Of a stretch of 64,000 nt of DNA, positions 41,774-50,854 are shown piece after piece. A program made the translations under genes and the position numbers. The stretch is from Isoptericola sp044389085. Lineage in GTDB: Bacteria; Actinomycetota; Actinomycetes; Actinomycetales; Cellulomonadaceae. The stretch covers positions 62,001 through 126,000 of the forward strand of contig NZ_JBIRXP010000007.1 in NCBI RefSeq assembly GCF_044389085.1, written 5' to 3'. The notes under the pieces were generated by a model. It was given only the letters and a program-made list of their open reading frames with translations, was not told where the DNA came from and made no database searches. Every line of letters begins with the position of its first letter. The first letter of the stretch is position 1.

Positions 41774-42835
41774 GCCCTCCGCCGCCGGGGCCGGGCCGCT
41801 GCCGCCGTAGTGCGCGGCGAGGCGGCGCAGGCCCTCGTCGACGCTCACGGCCGGGACCCAGCGCAGGTCGCGGTGCGTGGCGCGCTGGTCGAACCAGTGC
41901 GCGGTGGACAGCTGCTCGGCGAGGAAGCGCGTCATCGGCGGCTCGTCGGCGCCGGGCCGCACCCGCCACAGCGCCTCGACGAGCCCCCCGGCCGCCCGTG
42001 CCAGGCCGGCGGGGACGCGCCATGCCGGGGGACGGACGCCGGCCGCCCGGCAGATCCCCGACAGCAGGTCCGCCACGGTGCGCGGCTCGCCGTTGGTGAG
42101 CACGTACGCGCGGCCGCCGACGACGCCGGGCGTGTCGGCCAGACGGTCGAGGGCCGCGAGGATCCCCTCGGCCGCGTTGTCCACGTAGAGCGTGTCGATG
42201 AGCGCCGCGCCGTGGCCCAGCAGCGGCAGGCGGCCGCGGGCGGCCCGGTCGACGACGCGCTCCACGAGCTGAGTGTCCCCCGGGCCCCAGACGAGGTGCG
42301 GCCGGACGGCGACGACGCGCGGCCCGCTCTCCGCGCCCGTCCCGGTGTCCCGGCCCAGCGCGAGCACCTCCGCGGCGGCCTTGGTCCGCGCGTACTCGCC
42401 GTGCGCGCCCTCCGGGTCGGCCGGGCCGGCCGGGGCCCCGACCAGCGACGTCCCCAGGTGCGCGACCGACGGCGACGACACCTGCACGAACCGGCGCACG
42501 CCCGCCCGCGCGGCGGCGTCCAGCAGGGTCCGCGTGCCACCCACGTTCACCTCGTGGAACTCCGCCGGCGCGCCCGCGAGGGACACCTTGGCGGCCAGGT
42601 GCACGACGGCGTCGGCCCCGTCGACCGCCCGCGCGACGACGTCGGGATCGGTGACGGAGCCGAGCACGTCGGACGCCCCCGCGACGCCGGACGGCCGCCG
42701 CTGCAGCGTGCGCACGTCGTCCCCGCGGGCCACGAGCGCCCGCGCCACGGCGCCGCCGAGCAGCCCGGAGGCCCCGGTCACCAGCACCGTCGCCGGTCGG
42801 GTCGCGGCGGTCGCGGGCGCGTCGGTCGCGGTCAC
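41753..42835 (-). CDS. oleD: OleD: 2-alkyl-3-oxoalkanoate reductase (olefin pathway)
   Basis: The 360-residue protein is an extended SDR: VLVTGASGLLGGAVARAL (nucleotide-binding), DAVVHLAAKV, VNVGGTRTLLDAA and catalytic Ser-Tyr-Lys in SSPSVAH and EYARTKAAAEVL. It resembles 3-beta-hydroxysteroid dehydrogenases and OleD, which reduces the OleA product (2-alkyl-3-ketoacid) to the 2-alkyl-3-hydroxy acid with NADPH. The order oleA-oleBC-oleD supports this. It starts at a GTG overlapping the oleBC stop by 4 bp. Its 3' end overlaps the NAD-kinase-like gene by 21 bp. It is cytosolic and probably in the Ole multienzyme assembly. Confidence 0.9.
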   Translation of the reverse strand: MTATDAPATAATRPATVLVTGASGLLGGAVARALVARGDDVRTLQRRPSGVAGASDVLGSVTDPDVVARAVDGADAVVHLAAKVSLAGAPAEFHEVNVGGTRTLLDAAARAGVRRFVQVSSPSVAHLGTSLVGAPAGPADPEGAHGEYARTKAAAEVLALGRDTGTGAESGPRVVAVRPHLVWGPGDTQLVERVVDRAARGRLPLLGHGAALIDTLYVDNAAEGILAALDRLADTPGVVGGRAYVLTNGEPRTVADLLSGICRAAGVRPPAWRVPAGLARAAGGLVEALWRVRPGADEPPMTRFLAEQLSTAHWFDQRATHRDLRWVPAVSVDEGLRRLAAHYGGSGPAPAAEGSGAHEA

Positions 42836-45639
42836 GGGCGACCCACCCGCCCGCCGGTGAGCACCCGGTCGGCCCAGCCGGCCAGGCGGGTGCGGTCGAT
42901 CTTGGAGTTGTGCCGGACGTCGGTGGGCATGCGCGGCACGACCAGCACGGCGGCCAGGGGCACCGGCGACGCGGCACGCACGGCGGCGGCGAGGTCGTCG
43001 GGCGCGAGGCCGGGGCGGAGAGGCCTTCGCGCCGTGCCGGACGCCGGGTCGACGGTCTCGACGACGGCCACCGCCTGCTGCACGCCCGCGGGCCCGACGC
43101 CGACCACGGCGGCCCGCCGCACCTCCGGGACGCGCTCGACGTGCTGCTCGGGGCCCACGGGCGCCAGCGGACCGTCGGCCGTGCGCAGCACGTGCGCCAG
43201 GCGCCCCTCGATCCACAGCCGGCCCTGGTCGTCCAGGTGCCCGACGTCGCCCGTGCGGTGCCAGCGACCCGGCGGGGTGTCGCGCTCGGCGGCGAGGTCC
43301 GTGAGCCACAGGCGGTCGTAGCGCTCCTTGAGGTGCCCGGCGCGCACCAGCACCTCGCCGAGCACGCCCGGGGCCGGGGACGGCGCCCCGGTCGCGGCGC
43401 CGTCGTCGTCGAGCGCGCTGACCAGCACCTCGCCGTCGGCGACGGGCCGGCCCACGCAGACGCCGGCGTCCGGCGCCGACGCCGCGTCCCGGATGCCGTC
43501 GAGCGTGATGTCGGTGACGAGCAGGCACTCCGTCATCCCGTAGGGGGTGTGCGGGGTCGCGGCCGGCATGAGCGCCGCCGCCGAGGCGAGCAGCTCGGCG
43601 GAGATCGGCGCACCCGTCGAGAGGAAGGTGCGCACCCGGGCGAGGGCCGCCCGGTCCGCGTCGTCGAGGTCCGCGGCCGTGTCGACGACGTTGAGGATCG
43701 CCGCCGGGGACAGGAAGACGATGCGCGCGTCGGACGCCGTGACCGCGTCCGCGACGGCACGGGCGGTGAGCGTGGCCGGCGAGGACACGTCCATCACGGG
43801 CGTCACGGAGCGCGTGCCGAGAGCGGGGCCCAGCAGCGCGAAGGGCGCGAACCCGGTGACCAGCCCGGTCTCCGGCCCCACGTCGAAGTGCGCGGCGAGG
43901 GCGTCGCGCAGCGCGGACAGCTCGGCGTGCCGGTAGACGACGCCCTTGGCCGGGCCGGTCGAGCCGGACGTGAACAGCACGGCCGCCTCGTCCTCGGGGC
44001 CCGGCTCGGGCGGCAGCGGGCGCCCCTCGCCCGCCCGGGCGACGTCGACCAGCTCGTGCGCCACCCCGAGCGCGCGGCGCACGGCGGGGGCGAGCGGCTC
44101 GGCCGAGACGCGCACCCCGGGCCAGCCGAGCGCCCGCGCCGCGGCCAGCCCCTTGCGCTGGGCGACGACGAACCGCGGCCACGCGCCCCGCTGCGCGCGC
44201 GTCAGCCCGCGCACGCCGAGCCCGGCGTCGGCCACCACGACGACGGCACCGATCCGCAGGCACGCGTACACCAGCGCGGTCAGCGTCGGCCCGGGCTCCA
44301 CCAGCAGCGACACGCGGTCGCCCCGGCGCACGCCGATACCGTGCAGCCCCGCCGCGACGCGTCGCACCTGCCGGTCCAGCGCCCGCCAGCTCGCCGTGAA
44401 CGGCCGCCCGTCCGCGCCCTTCTTCGACGTGGCGGTCGTCATGTCCAGCACGGCCGCCGCGTCGTCGTCGGCCCGCGCGTCCAGCGCCGCCCACAGCGGC
44501 ACGAACGGCGCCTCCGACTCGTCCGCCGCAGCGGAAGGCGAGGGATCGGACGAGGCGGAGGGGTCGGGAACCTCGGGCGCGGATGTACGACGTCCCGAAG
44601 TGGAGGGCCCCCTGGGGCCCGTGAACGCATCCGCGCCCGAGGTTCCCGACCCCTCCGCCGACAGCACCCCAGCCAGAAACCGGAGCACAGCAGGCGTCCA
44701 GTCCGCGTCCTCGGCGATCAGGTGCCCGGCGTCGGAGAACCGGTGCACGTGCGCGTGCGGCAGCCGCCGCACGAGGTCGTCGAGGTACCGGTCGGAGAAG
44801 ATCGGGTCGTGCGGCCCCCACAGCAGGACGGCGGGCACGGTCAGCGCGGCGACGCCGGCGGCGATGCGGTGCAGCTCGGGCGCGCTGGGGTGGGTGCCGT
44901 CGACGGGGATGTCGGCGACGAAGCCCTCGATGCCGCCGCGCTCGTCGGCCGCGAGGTACGGCAGCCGGTACGCCTGCGCGACGTCGGCGGGCAGCTGCGG
45001 GCGGGCCAGCGCGAGCGTGGTCTCCAGGAAGGCGCGGGTGGTGCGCGTCCCGAGGCGGTGCACGGGCCCGGCGAGGGCGAGGCGCAGCGGCGCGGGGACC
45101 GGCGCGTCGTCGGGCTGGTGCACGGCGGTGTTGAGCAGCGCGACGCCGGCGAGCTGGTCGGGGTGGTCGACGGCCCAGCCGAGCGAGACGACGCCGCCCC
45201 AGTCGTGGCCGAGCGTCACGACCGGCCCCGTCAGGCCGAGCGCGTCGGTGAACGCGCCGAGGTCCGCGACGCGGCGGGCGAGCGGGCGGTGCTCGCCGGT
45301 GCGCTGCGACAGGCCCATCTCGAGCTGGTCGACGGCGACGACGCGCCACGCGGGTGCGCCGTCGGCCGCCGCGCCCACGGCGTCGGCGACGAGCCGCCGC
45401 CACAGGTACGACCAGGTCGGGTTGCCGTGCACGGCGAGCACCGTGCCGACGGGGACGACGCCGCGCGCGGCGAGCTCGGGCCCGTTGTCGAGGTAGTGCC
45501 ACGACGCGCCGCGCGCGTCGGTGAGCACGTGGCTGAACCGCGGGTCGAGGCCGGGCAGGCCCGGGGGCGCGGTGTCGGCGGGCCGGGGTGTCACGGGCGT
45601 GTCGGTCGGGGAGGGCACGGTGCGGGTCGTGCCCGTCAC
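42832..45639 (-). CDS. oleBC: OleBC fusion: beta-lactone decarboxylase and beta-lactone synthetase
   Basis: The 935-residue fusion joins OleB and OleC, as known in some actinobacteria. The N-terminal alpha/beta-hydrolase (about 25-315) has the haloalkane-dehalogenase-like nucleophile Asp about 146 in LGHDWGGVV, the Asp of WGPHDPIF and the His of SDAGHLIAED. A linker (about 320-370) is rich in Ser, Pro and Asp. The C-terminal acyl-AMP ligase-like OleC has LFTSGSTGPAKGVVYRH (P-loop), PYGMTECLL, GRWHRTGDVGHLD and the Lys of HNSKIDR. OleC makes the beta-lactone from the 3-hydroxy acid with ATP, and OleB loses CO2 to give a cis-alkene. The linker contains a 32-bp inverted repeat. Confidence 0.93.
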   Translation of the reverse strand: MTGTTRTVPSPTDTPVTPRPADTAPPGLPGLDPRFSHVLTDARGASWHYLDNGPELAARGVVPVGTVLAVHGNPTWSYLWRRLVADAVGAAADGAPAWRVVAVDQLEMGLSQRTGEHRPLARRVADLGAFTDALGLTGPVVTLGHDWGGVVSLGWAVDHPDQLAGVALLNTAVHQPDDAPVPAPLRLALAGPVHRLGTRTTRAFLETTLALARPQLPADVAQAYRLPYLAADERGGIEGFVADIPVDGTHPSAPELHRIAAGVAALTVPAVLLWGPHDPIFSDRYLDDLVRRLPHAHVHRFSDAGHLIAEDADWTPAVLRFLAGVLSAEGSGTSGADAFTGPRGPSTSGRRTSAPEVPDPSASSDPSPSAAADESEAPFVPLWAALDARADDDAAAVLDMTTATSKKGADGRPFTASWRALDRQVRRVAAGLHGIGVRRGDRVSLLVEPGPTLTALVYACLRIGAVVVVADAGLGVRGLTRAQRGAWPRFVVAQRKGLAAARALGWPGVRVSAEPLAPAVRRALGVAHELVDVARAGEGRPLPPEPGPEDEAAVLFTSGSTGPAKGVVYRHAELSALRDALAAHFDVGPETGLVTGFAPFALLGPALGTRSVTPVMDVSSPATLTARAVADAVTASDARIVFLSPAAILNVVDTAADLDDADRAALARVRTFLSTGAPISAELLASAAALMPAATPHTPYGMTECLLVTDITLDGIRDAASAPDAGVCVGRPVADGEVLVSALDDDGAATGAPSPAPGVLGEVLVRAGHLKERYDRLWLTDLAAERDTPPGRWHRTGDVGHLDDQGRLWIEGRLAHVLRTADGPLAPVGPEQHVERVPEVRRAAVVGVGPAGVQQAVAVVETVDPASGTARRPLRPGLAPDDLAAAVRAASPVPLAAVLVVPRMPTDVRHNSKIDRTRLAGWADRVLTGGRVGRP
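44554..44659. repeat. 32-bp perfect inverted repeat in the oleBC linker
   Basis: 44554-44585 and 44628-44659 are perfect inverted copies, with a 42-base loop that also holds GGGCCCC/GGGGCCC. It is read in frame through the linker of OleBC, encoding Ser/Pro/Gly/Asp-rich residues. A coding sequence rarely holds such a palindrome, so it may be an inserted palindromic element. Confidence 0.9.
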
Positions 45640-46658
45640 CACGCGAGCTCCAGCATCGCCGTGTTGATGCCCGAGCCGACGCCCATGAGCAGCACGCGGT
45701 CGCCGGCGCTCAGGGAGTCCTGCTGCTCCACGAGGGTGATCGGCACGGACGCCGGCCCGACGTTCCCGTACCGCTCGTACGTGGTGGGCACCCTGGAGCG
45801 GTCCAGGCCGACGGCCTCGACGATGGCCTCGGTGTGCACGCGCGACACCTGGTGGGTGACGTACCGGTCCATGCGCGCCCAGTCCCAGTCGGCGACGGCG
45901 TCCTTCCAGGCGTCGACGACGAGCTCGAGGCCGCCGTCGAGCAGGGCCTTCGCGTCGGTGAACATGCCCTCGGTGCTGCCGACGCACAGGTCGTGGAACT
46001 GCGTCGCGGCGCGCGTGACGCCGCCGAGCACGCGGTGGCCCTCGGGGTGCTCGTCCGTGCGGCCCAGGACGGCGGCGGCGGAGCCGGAGCCGAGGGTGAG
46101 CGACGCAAACTCCTGCATGAAGTCGTCGCGGCTGCGGTCCTCCCGCAGGAGCCGCTCGATGGTGCGGTCGTGGATGATGTCGGCGTCCTCGCCGTCCACC
46201 ACGACGGCGTACCGGACCTGCCCGGACTCGATCATCCCGGCGGCGAGGCTGATGCCGTTGATGAAGCCCAGGCAGGCGTTGGCGACGTCGAAGTTGACGG
46301 CCGACGACGGCAGCCCCAGCCCGTGGTGCAGCCGCACCGCGACGGACGGCTCGAGGTGCCGCCGCGTCACGGAGGTATTGATGAGGAGCCCGACGTCGGC
46401 GGGCTCGACGCCCGCGACGGCGAGCGCCTCGCGCCCGGCGGCGACGGTCGCGTCGTCCACGTCCTCGCCGGCCTCCCAGGCACGCCGCTCCTGCACGCCG
46501 GCGACGCGTTGCAGCAGCGTGGTCGGCAGCCGGAGGCGCCGCAGCGCGGGGGCGAGCCGGTCCTGCACCTCGGCGGAGGTCCGCACCCCCGACGGGATCC
46601 TGCTGGTCACGGCCAGCAGCGAGACACCTGCGAACCTGGTGGTGGCGTTTCCTGACAC
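45636..46658 (-). CDS. oleA: OleA: thiolase-fold acyl-CoA condensing enzyme (olefin pathway)
   Basis: The 340-residue enzyme is of the FabH/thiolase fold. It has the nucleophile Cys about 129 in VNFDVANACLGFING, the His in VTHQVSRVH and the Asn in YGNVGPASVP. VGSGINTAML closes the fold. OleA joins two acyl-CoAs in a head-to-head Claisen condensation to a 2-alkyl-3-ketoacid. It differs from FabH in having NACLGF and a Glu-rich mid-section. It is the first gene of the operon and overlaps oleBC by 4 bp (GTGA). The GTG at 46658 has GGAG upstream. Confidence 0.92.
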   Translation of the reverse strand: MSGNATTRFAGVSLLAVTSRIPSGVRTSAEVQDRLAPALRRLRLPTTLLQRVAGVQERRAWEAGEDVDDATVAAGREALAVAGVEPADVGLLINTSVTRRHLEPSVAVRLHHGLGLPSSAVNFDVANACLGFINGISLAAGMIESGQVRYAVVVDGEDADIIHDRTIERLLREDRSRDDFMQEFASLTLGSGSAAAVLGRTDEHPEGHRVLGGVTRAATQFHDLCVGSTEGMFTDAKALLDGGLELVVDAWKDAVADWDWARMDRYVTHQVSRVHTEAIVEAVGLDRSRVPTTYERYGNVGPASVPITLVEQQDSLSAGDRVLLMGVGSGINTAMLELAW

Positions 46659-46843
46659 ACGAGCTCCAGACGACCGGTCGTGCGCGGGAGCACGGAGCCG
46701 GCTCAGCGACGAGACGACGGGGCCGCACGACCCCGGCCCCGCGACGTTACGACGTCCGGGGCGCGCCCGCCGTTCCAGTCGCGGGATGTGGGATCGGCCA
46801 CGCAGGGTTCACCCGGGTCGGTCACCGGTCCCCCGGGAGCCCG

Positions 46844-49114
46844 TCACACCGCCCCGAGGACGTCGAGCGTCCAGGCGTGCTCGAACGCGATCTCCTCCCA
46901 GCGTGCGTACCGCCCGGAGACCCCGCCGTGCCCGGCGGACATCTCGATCTTCAGCAGCGCGGGGGCTCCGGCGGCCCGCAGGCGGGCGACCCACTTGGCG
47001 GGCTCCACGTAGAGCACGCGCGTGTCGTGCAGCGACGTCGTCGCCAGGACGCGCGGGTACGCGGACGCGTCGTCGGGCACGTTCTCGTACGGCGTGTACC
47101 CCTTCATGCGGGCGTACACCTCGGGGTCGTGCAGGGGGTCGCCCCACTCGTCCCACTCGACGACCGTGAGCGGCAGCGTGGGGTCGAGCATCGAGGTGAG
47201 CGCGTCGACGAACGGCACGCCCGCGAGCACGCCGGCGAACAGGTCGGGGGCCAGGTTGAGGGCCGCGCCGACGGTGAGCCCGCCCGCGCTGGCGCCGTCG
47301 GCCACCATCCGCCGCGGCGACGTCCAGCCGGTCTCGACGAGGTGCCGCCCGCAGGCGACGAGGTCGGTGAAGGTGTGCTCCTTGGCGGCGAGCTTGCCGT
47401 CGTCGTACCAGCGCCGCCCCAGCTCGCCGCCGCCGCGCACGTGCGCGACGGCGAACACGACGCCGCGGTCCAGCAGGCTGAGGCGCGGGACGGAGAAGTA
47501 CGGGTCGATGCTCGTCTCGTACGCGCCGTACGAGTAGAGCAGCAGGGGCGCGGGCTCGGCGCGCGTGCCGGACCCGTCGAGCGTCACCGCGTCGCGCCGC
47601 CACACCAGGCTGATCGGCACCCGGGTGCCGTCCGGGGCCGTCGCCCACTCGCGGTGCTGCACGTAGTCGGCCGGGTCGTAGCCGCCCAGCACCGGCTGCC
47701 GCTTGCGCACGTGCCGCTCGCCTGTCGCGAGGTCCACGTCCACCACCGTGGCGGGCGTGACGAACGACGTGTGCTGCACGCGCAGCAGCGGCTGCTCCCA
47801 CGTGGGGTTCGCGTCGAGGGCCACGGAGAACAGCGGCTCGTCGACGTCGATCTCCCGCGCCGTCCACGGCTGGCCCGCCGTCGTGCGCGTCAGGTCCACC
47901 ACGGCGACGCGCGGGAGCGCCTCGCGCCGCAGGCTGACCACCACGTGGTGGGCGAAGGCGTCCACCCCCTCGAGGCGCACGTCGGGGTCGTGCGGCACGA
48001 CGACGGCCGCCGCCGCGGGGTCGAGCGCGGCCGCGCCGTCCTCCCCCGCCCGCGCGGGGACGTCCGTGACGACGAGCTCGAAGTTCTCCGCCCCGTCGTT
48101 GTGCAGCACGAGCAGCGCGTCCCGCGCCGTCCCGTGCCCGCCGTCGTCGAGGACCGCGTGCTCCACCGTGTACTCGACGTCGTCCCGCCGCTCCCACACG
48201 ACGCGGAACTCGCCCGTCGGGTCGTCCGCCTCCAGGACGCGCGCCTCGCTCGTCGTCTTGGACCCGGCCTCGATCACCAGGTAGCGGCGCGAGCGGGTGA
48301 GCCCGACGCCGATCCAGAACCGCTCGTCGGGCTCCTCCAGCACCAGCACGTCGTCCGACGCCGGGGTGCCGACCTCGTGCCGCCAGATCCGGTAGGGCCG
48401 CCACGCGTCGTCGACCGTGGGGTAGAAGACGTACCGGCCGTCGGGCGTCAGGACGGCGCCCGGGAACGTGCCCTCGACGACGTCGGGCAGGTCCGCGCCG
48501 GTCGTCAGGTCGCGCACCCGCAGGGTGAAGCGCTCGTCGCCCTGGGTGTCGACGGCGTAGGCCAGCCGTCCGCCGTCCTCGGAGACGTCGAACGAGCCGA
48601 GGGAGAAGAAGTCGTGGCCGTCCGCCGCGACGTTCTGGTCGAGCAGCACCTGCTCGCCGGGGGGCACGGTGCCCGCCTCGATCCGCGGCGGCGCCCACTC
48701 CCCCGCGGCGGGCACGCGCGCGTGGATCGGGTACTGCCGGCCCTCCTCGGTGCGCGTGTAGTACCAGGACCCGCCCATCCGCACCGGCACCGACAGGTCG
48801 GACTCCAGGGTGCGCGCCTTGATCTCGTCGAAGACCGCCTGCCGCAGCGGGGCCAGGTGCGCCAGCTGCGCCTGCGTCCACGCGTTCTCCGCCTCCAGGT
48901 GGGCCAGCACCTCGGGCGACTCCTTGTCGCGCAGCCACTCGTAGTCGTCCGCGAACTCGTCGCCGTGGTGCCGGCGGACGGTGGGGCGACGCTCCGCGAC
49001 GGGCGCGCGCTCCGGGACGGCGGGCGCCGGCACGGGGGTGGCGGGGGTGGCGGGTGTGGCGGGGGTGGTGGGGGTGGTGGCTCGGTCTGCGGGAGCGGTC
49101 AGGTCGTCGGGCAC
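46844..49114 (-). CDS. ptrB: Oligopeptidase B (S9A family prolyl oligopeptidase)
   Basis: The 756-residue enzyme has a seven-bladed propeller in the first 440 residues and a C-terminal alpha/beta-hydrolase. The nucleophile is Ser about 609 in VADGASAGGLTVG, the Asp is in TTSLHDTRVLY and the His in SAGHGGVSGRY. YSYGAYETSIDPYF and AHVRGGGELGRRWYDDGK are typical of oligopeptidase B, which cleaves peptides after Lys or Arg in the cytosol. The first 30 residues are Pro/Ala/Thr-rich and come from a 9-bp tandem repeat. It is monocistronic. The GTG start at 49114 gives MPDDLTAP. Confidence 0.93.
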   Translation of the reverse strand: MPDDLTAPADRATTPTTPATPATPATPVPAPAVPERAPVAERRPTVRRHHGDEFADDYEWLRDKESPEVLAHLEAENAWTQAQLAHLAPLRQAVFDEIKARTLESDLSVPVRMGGSWYYTRTEEGRQYPIHARVPAAGEWAPPRIEAGTVPPGEQVLLDQNVAADGHDFFSLGSFDVSEDGGRLAYAVDTQGDERFTLRVRDLTTGADLPDVVEGTFPGAVLTPDGRYVFYPTVDDAWRPYRIWRHEVGTPASDDVLVLEEPDERFWIGVGLTRSRRYLVIEAGSKTTSEARVLEADDPTGEFRVVWERRDDVEYTVEHAVLDDGGHGTARDALLVLHNDGAENFELVVTDVPARAGEDGAAALDPAAAAVVVPHDPDVRLEGVDAFAHHVVVSLRREALPRVAVVDLTRTTAGQPWTAREIDVDEPLFSVALDANPTWEQPLLRVQHTSFVTPATVVDVDLATGERHVRKRQPVLGGYDPADYVQHREWATAPDGTRVPISLVWRRDAVTLDGSGTRAEPAPLLLYSYGAYETSIDPYFSVPRLSLLDRGVVFAVAHVRGGGELGRRWYDDGKLAAKEHTFTDLVACGRHLVETGWTSPRRMVADGASAGGLTVGAALNLAPDLFAGVLAGVPFVDALTSMLDPTLPLTVVEWDEWGDPLHDPEVYARMKGYTPYENVPDDASAYPRVLATTSLHDTRVLYVEPAKWVARLRAAGAPALLKIEMSAGHGGVSGRYARWEEIAFEHAWTLDVLGAV
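49034..49078. repeat. 9-bp tandem repeat at the start of ptrB
   Basis: Five 9-bp units based on GGGGGTGGC or GGGGGTGGT (one variant GGGTGTGGC) encode the Pro-Ala-Thr repeats at residues about 13-27 of oligopeptidase B. Frame is preserved by each unit. Confidence 0.8.
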
Positions 49115-49171
49115 CCGGCCAGCCTAGGTCCGCCCGGCCGGGGGCCGGATTCCGCCCGCGCGATGCAGGAC

Positions 49172-49200
49172 TGTGACCTGGATCTGTCATTTGGGTCACA
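49172..49200 (+). promoter_or_regulatory. Probable operator/promoter of livHMGF
   Basis: TGTGACC at 49172-49178 is inverted at 49194-49200 (GGTCACA). A CTGTCATTTGGGTCACA block is similar to CTGTTACCTAGGTCACA before livJ, matching at 13 of 17 bases. A TACACT box at 49211 may be the -10. A common regulator is inference. Confidence 0.5.
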
Positions 49201-49341
49201 TTTTCGTGGCTACACTCGCGGCACGCTCGCGAAACGCCGGGGATACATGGGGCCTTTAGTGTCCCTGCATCGACGGGGTGAGCGGGTGGTACCCCGGGCT
49301 CGCCCCGGGGGAACGACATCGACACACGGAGGACCCGGCCG

Positions 49342-50841
49342 ATGACGACGGACCGACCGACCAGGGCGATCGCGCTGCGCCGCACGGTGGCAGCTCTCGC
49401 GATCGCCCTCGCACCCGCTGTACTCGCCTCGCCACCAGCGCAGGCGACCCCGGGAGCGGACACGGCGCACACCAGCAGCGCCGTCACCAGCACCAGTACC
49501 ACCGGCACGAGGGTCACGACCGCCGTCGCGACCGACTGCAAGCCCGACGACTCGACCGCCTGCGTCGCCGTCGTCGTCATGAACGACGCCGGCGACCGCA
49601 TCACCGACGCCCAGGTGACGATCACCGGGCCCGGCGGCTTCGACGAGACCGTCACCACCACGGGGGACGCCCCCGTGTCCGTGGCGGTGCCCGAGGTCGG
49701 CCGGTACACCGTGACCCTCGACCCGGCGTCGCTGCCCTCCGACGAGCAGCTGCCCGAGGGTGCCGAGACGGCGCTCGAGGTGACCGCCCAGACGGGCGGC
49801 ACCGGCCGGGTGGCGTTCCGTCTGGGCGGCGAGGCCGCGGCCCCGAGCCCATCCGCCGACGCGACCTCCTCGGCGCCCGCCGAGGGCGGCACCGACGCTG
49901 GTACCGAGGGCGAGGGTGTCGGCACGGCGCCAGAGGGCGACGCCTCCGAGCGGGCCTTCTCCTGGGGTCAGGTGTGGCAGCAGTTCGGCTCCGGCATCCG
50001 CTTCGGGCTCCTGCTGGCGCTCGCGTCGATCGGGCTCAACCTGATCTTCGGCACCACCGGGCTGTCGAACTTCGCGCACGGCGAGCAGTTCGCCCTCGGG
50101 GCGGCGCTCGGCTTCATCGCCATCAACCAGTGGGGCATGTCGATCTGGCTCGGCGGCCTGGTGACCATCGCGATCTGCGCCGCGACCGGGCTCGCGCAGG
50201 ACGCCGCCATCTGGCGTCCGCTGCGGCGGAGAGGCACCCCGGTCATGCAGATGATGATCGTGACCATCGGCCTGTCGATCGCGCTGCAGTACGTCATCCA
50301 GCTGCTCATCGGTGGCGGGTCCGAGCGCATCCTCTCGAGCAACCCGCGGCCCCTGACGCTCCTCGGCATCACGCTGAGCACGACGTCGTGGATCTCGATG
50401 GCGGTCGCGCTGGTGTGCCTGGTCGGCTTCGCGCTGTTCCTCACCCGCACCCGGCTGGGCCGGGCCACCCGCGCCGTGTCGGACAACCCGGCGCTCGCCG
50501 CCGCCACCGGCATCGACCCCGACAAGGTGATCCGCATCGTGTGGATCCTCGCCACCGCGTTCGCGGCGCTCGCCGGGCTCATGTGGGGCGTCTCGTACGG
50601 GTCGTTCAACTGGCAGCTCGGCGTGCAGCTGCTGCTGCTGATGTTCGCGGCCGTGACCCTGGGTGGCCTCGGCACCGCCTTCGGCGCCCTCGTCGGGTCG
50701 CTCCTCATCGGCCTCGTCGTCGAGCTGTCCAACCTCGTGATCCAGAGCGACCTGCGGTATGCGTCGGCGCTCGTGATCCTCATCCTCGTGCTCCTGATCA
50801 GGCCGCAGGGCATCCTGGGCCGCCGCGAGCGGATCGGCTGA
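49342..50841 (+). CDS. livH: LivH-type branched-chain amino-acid permease with an N-terminal extracytoplasmic domain
   Basis: The 499-residue protein has a signal peptide (ALAIALAPAVLASPPAQA), then an Ig/CNA-B-like beta-domain (about 50-165) with one Cys pair (TDCKPDDSTACVAVVV). A Ser/Glu-rich linker runs to about 205. The permease proper follows with about eight helices; LNLIFGTTGLSNFAHGEQFALGAALG and ATGIDPDKVIRIVWILATAFAALAGL are typical LivH segments. Ordinary LivH is about 290-300 residues, so the external domain is an addition, perhaps binding the substrate-binding protein. First gene of livHMGF; GGAGG precedes the ATG. Confidence 0.9.
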   Translation: MTTDRPTRAIALRRTVAALAIALAPAVLASPPAQATPGADTAHTSSAVTSTSTTGTRVTTAVATDCKPDDSTACVAVVVMNDAGDRITDAQVTITGPGGFDETVTTTGDAPVSVAVPEVGRYTVTLDPASLPSDEQLPEGAETALEVTAQTGGTGRVAFRLGGEAAAPSPSADATSSAPAEGGTDAGTEGEGVGTAPEGDASERAFSWGQVWQQFGSGIRFGLLLALASIGLNLIFGTTGLSNFAHGEQFALGAALGFIAINQWGMSIWLGGLVTIAICAATGLAQDAAIWRPLRRRGTPVMQMMIVTIGLSIALQYVIQLLIGGGSERILSSNPRPLTLLGITLSTTSWISMAVALVCLVGFALFLTRTRLGRATRAVSDNPALAAATGIDPDKVIRIVWILATAFAALAGLMWGVSYGSFNWQLGVQLLLLMFAAVTLGGLGTAFGALVGSLLIGLVVELSNLVIQSDLRYASALVILILVLLIRPQGILGRRERIG

Positions 50842-50854
50842 AGGGAGACCGACC

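Noticed and set aside
42910..47169. 1419-codon open frame on the plus strand
   Set aside because: It is antisense to oleBC and oleA, Arg/Gly/His-rich, and has no domain motif. The GC bias of the real genes explains it.
49211..49216. Standard sigma70 promoter before livH
   Set aside because: TACACT could be a -10, but no good -35 lies 16-18 bp upstream, so I only note the operator-like repeat.
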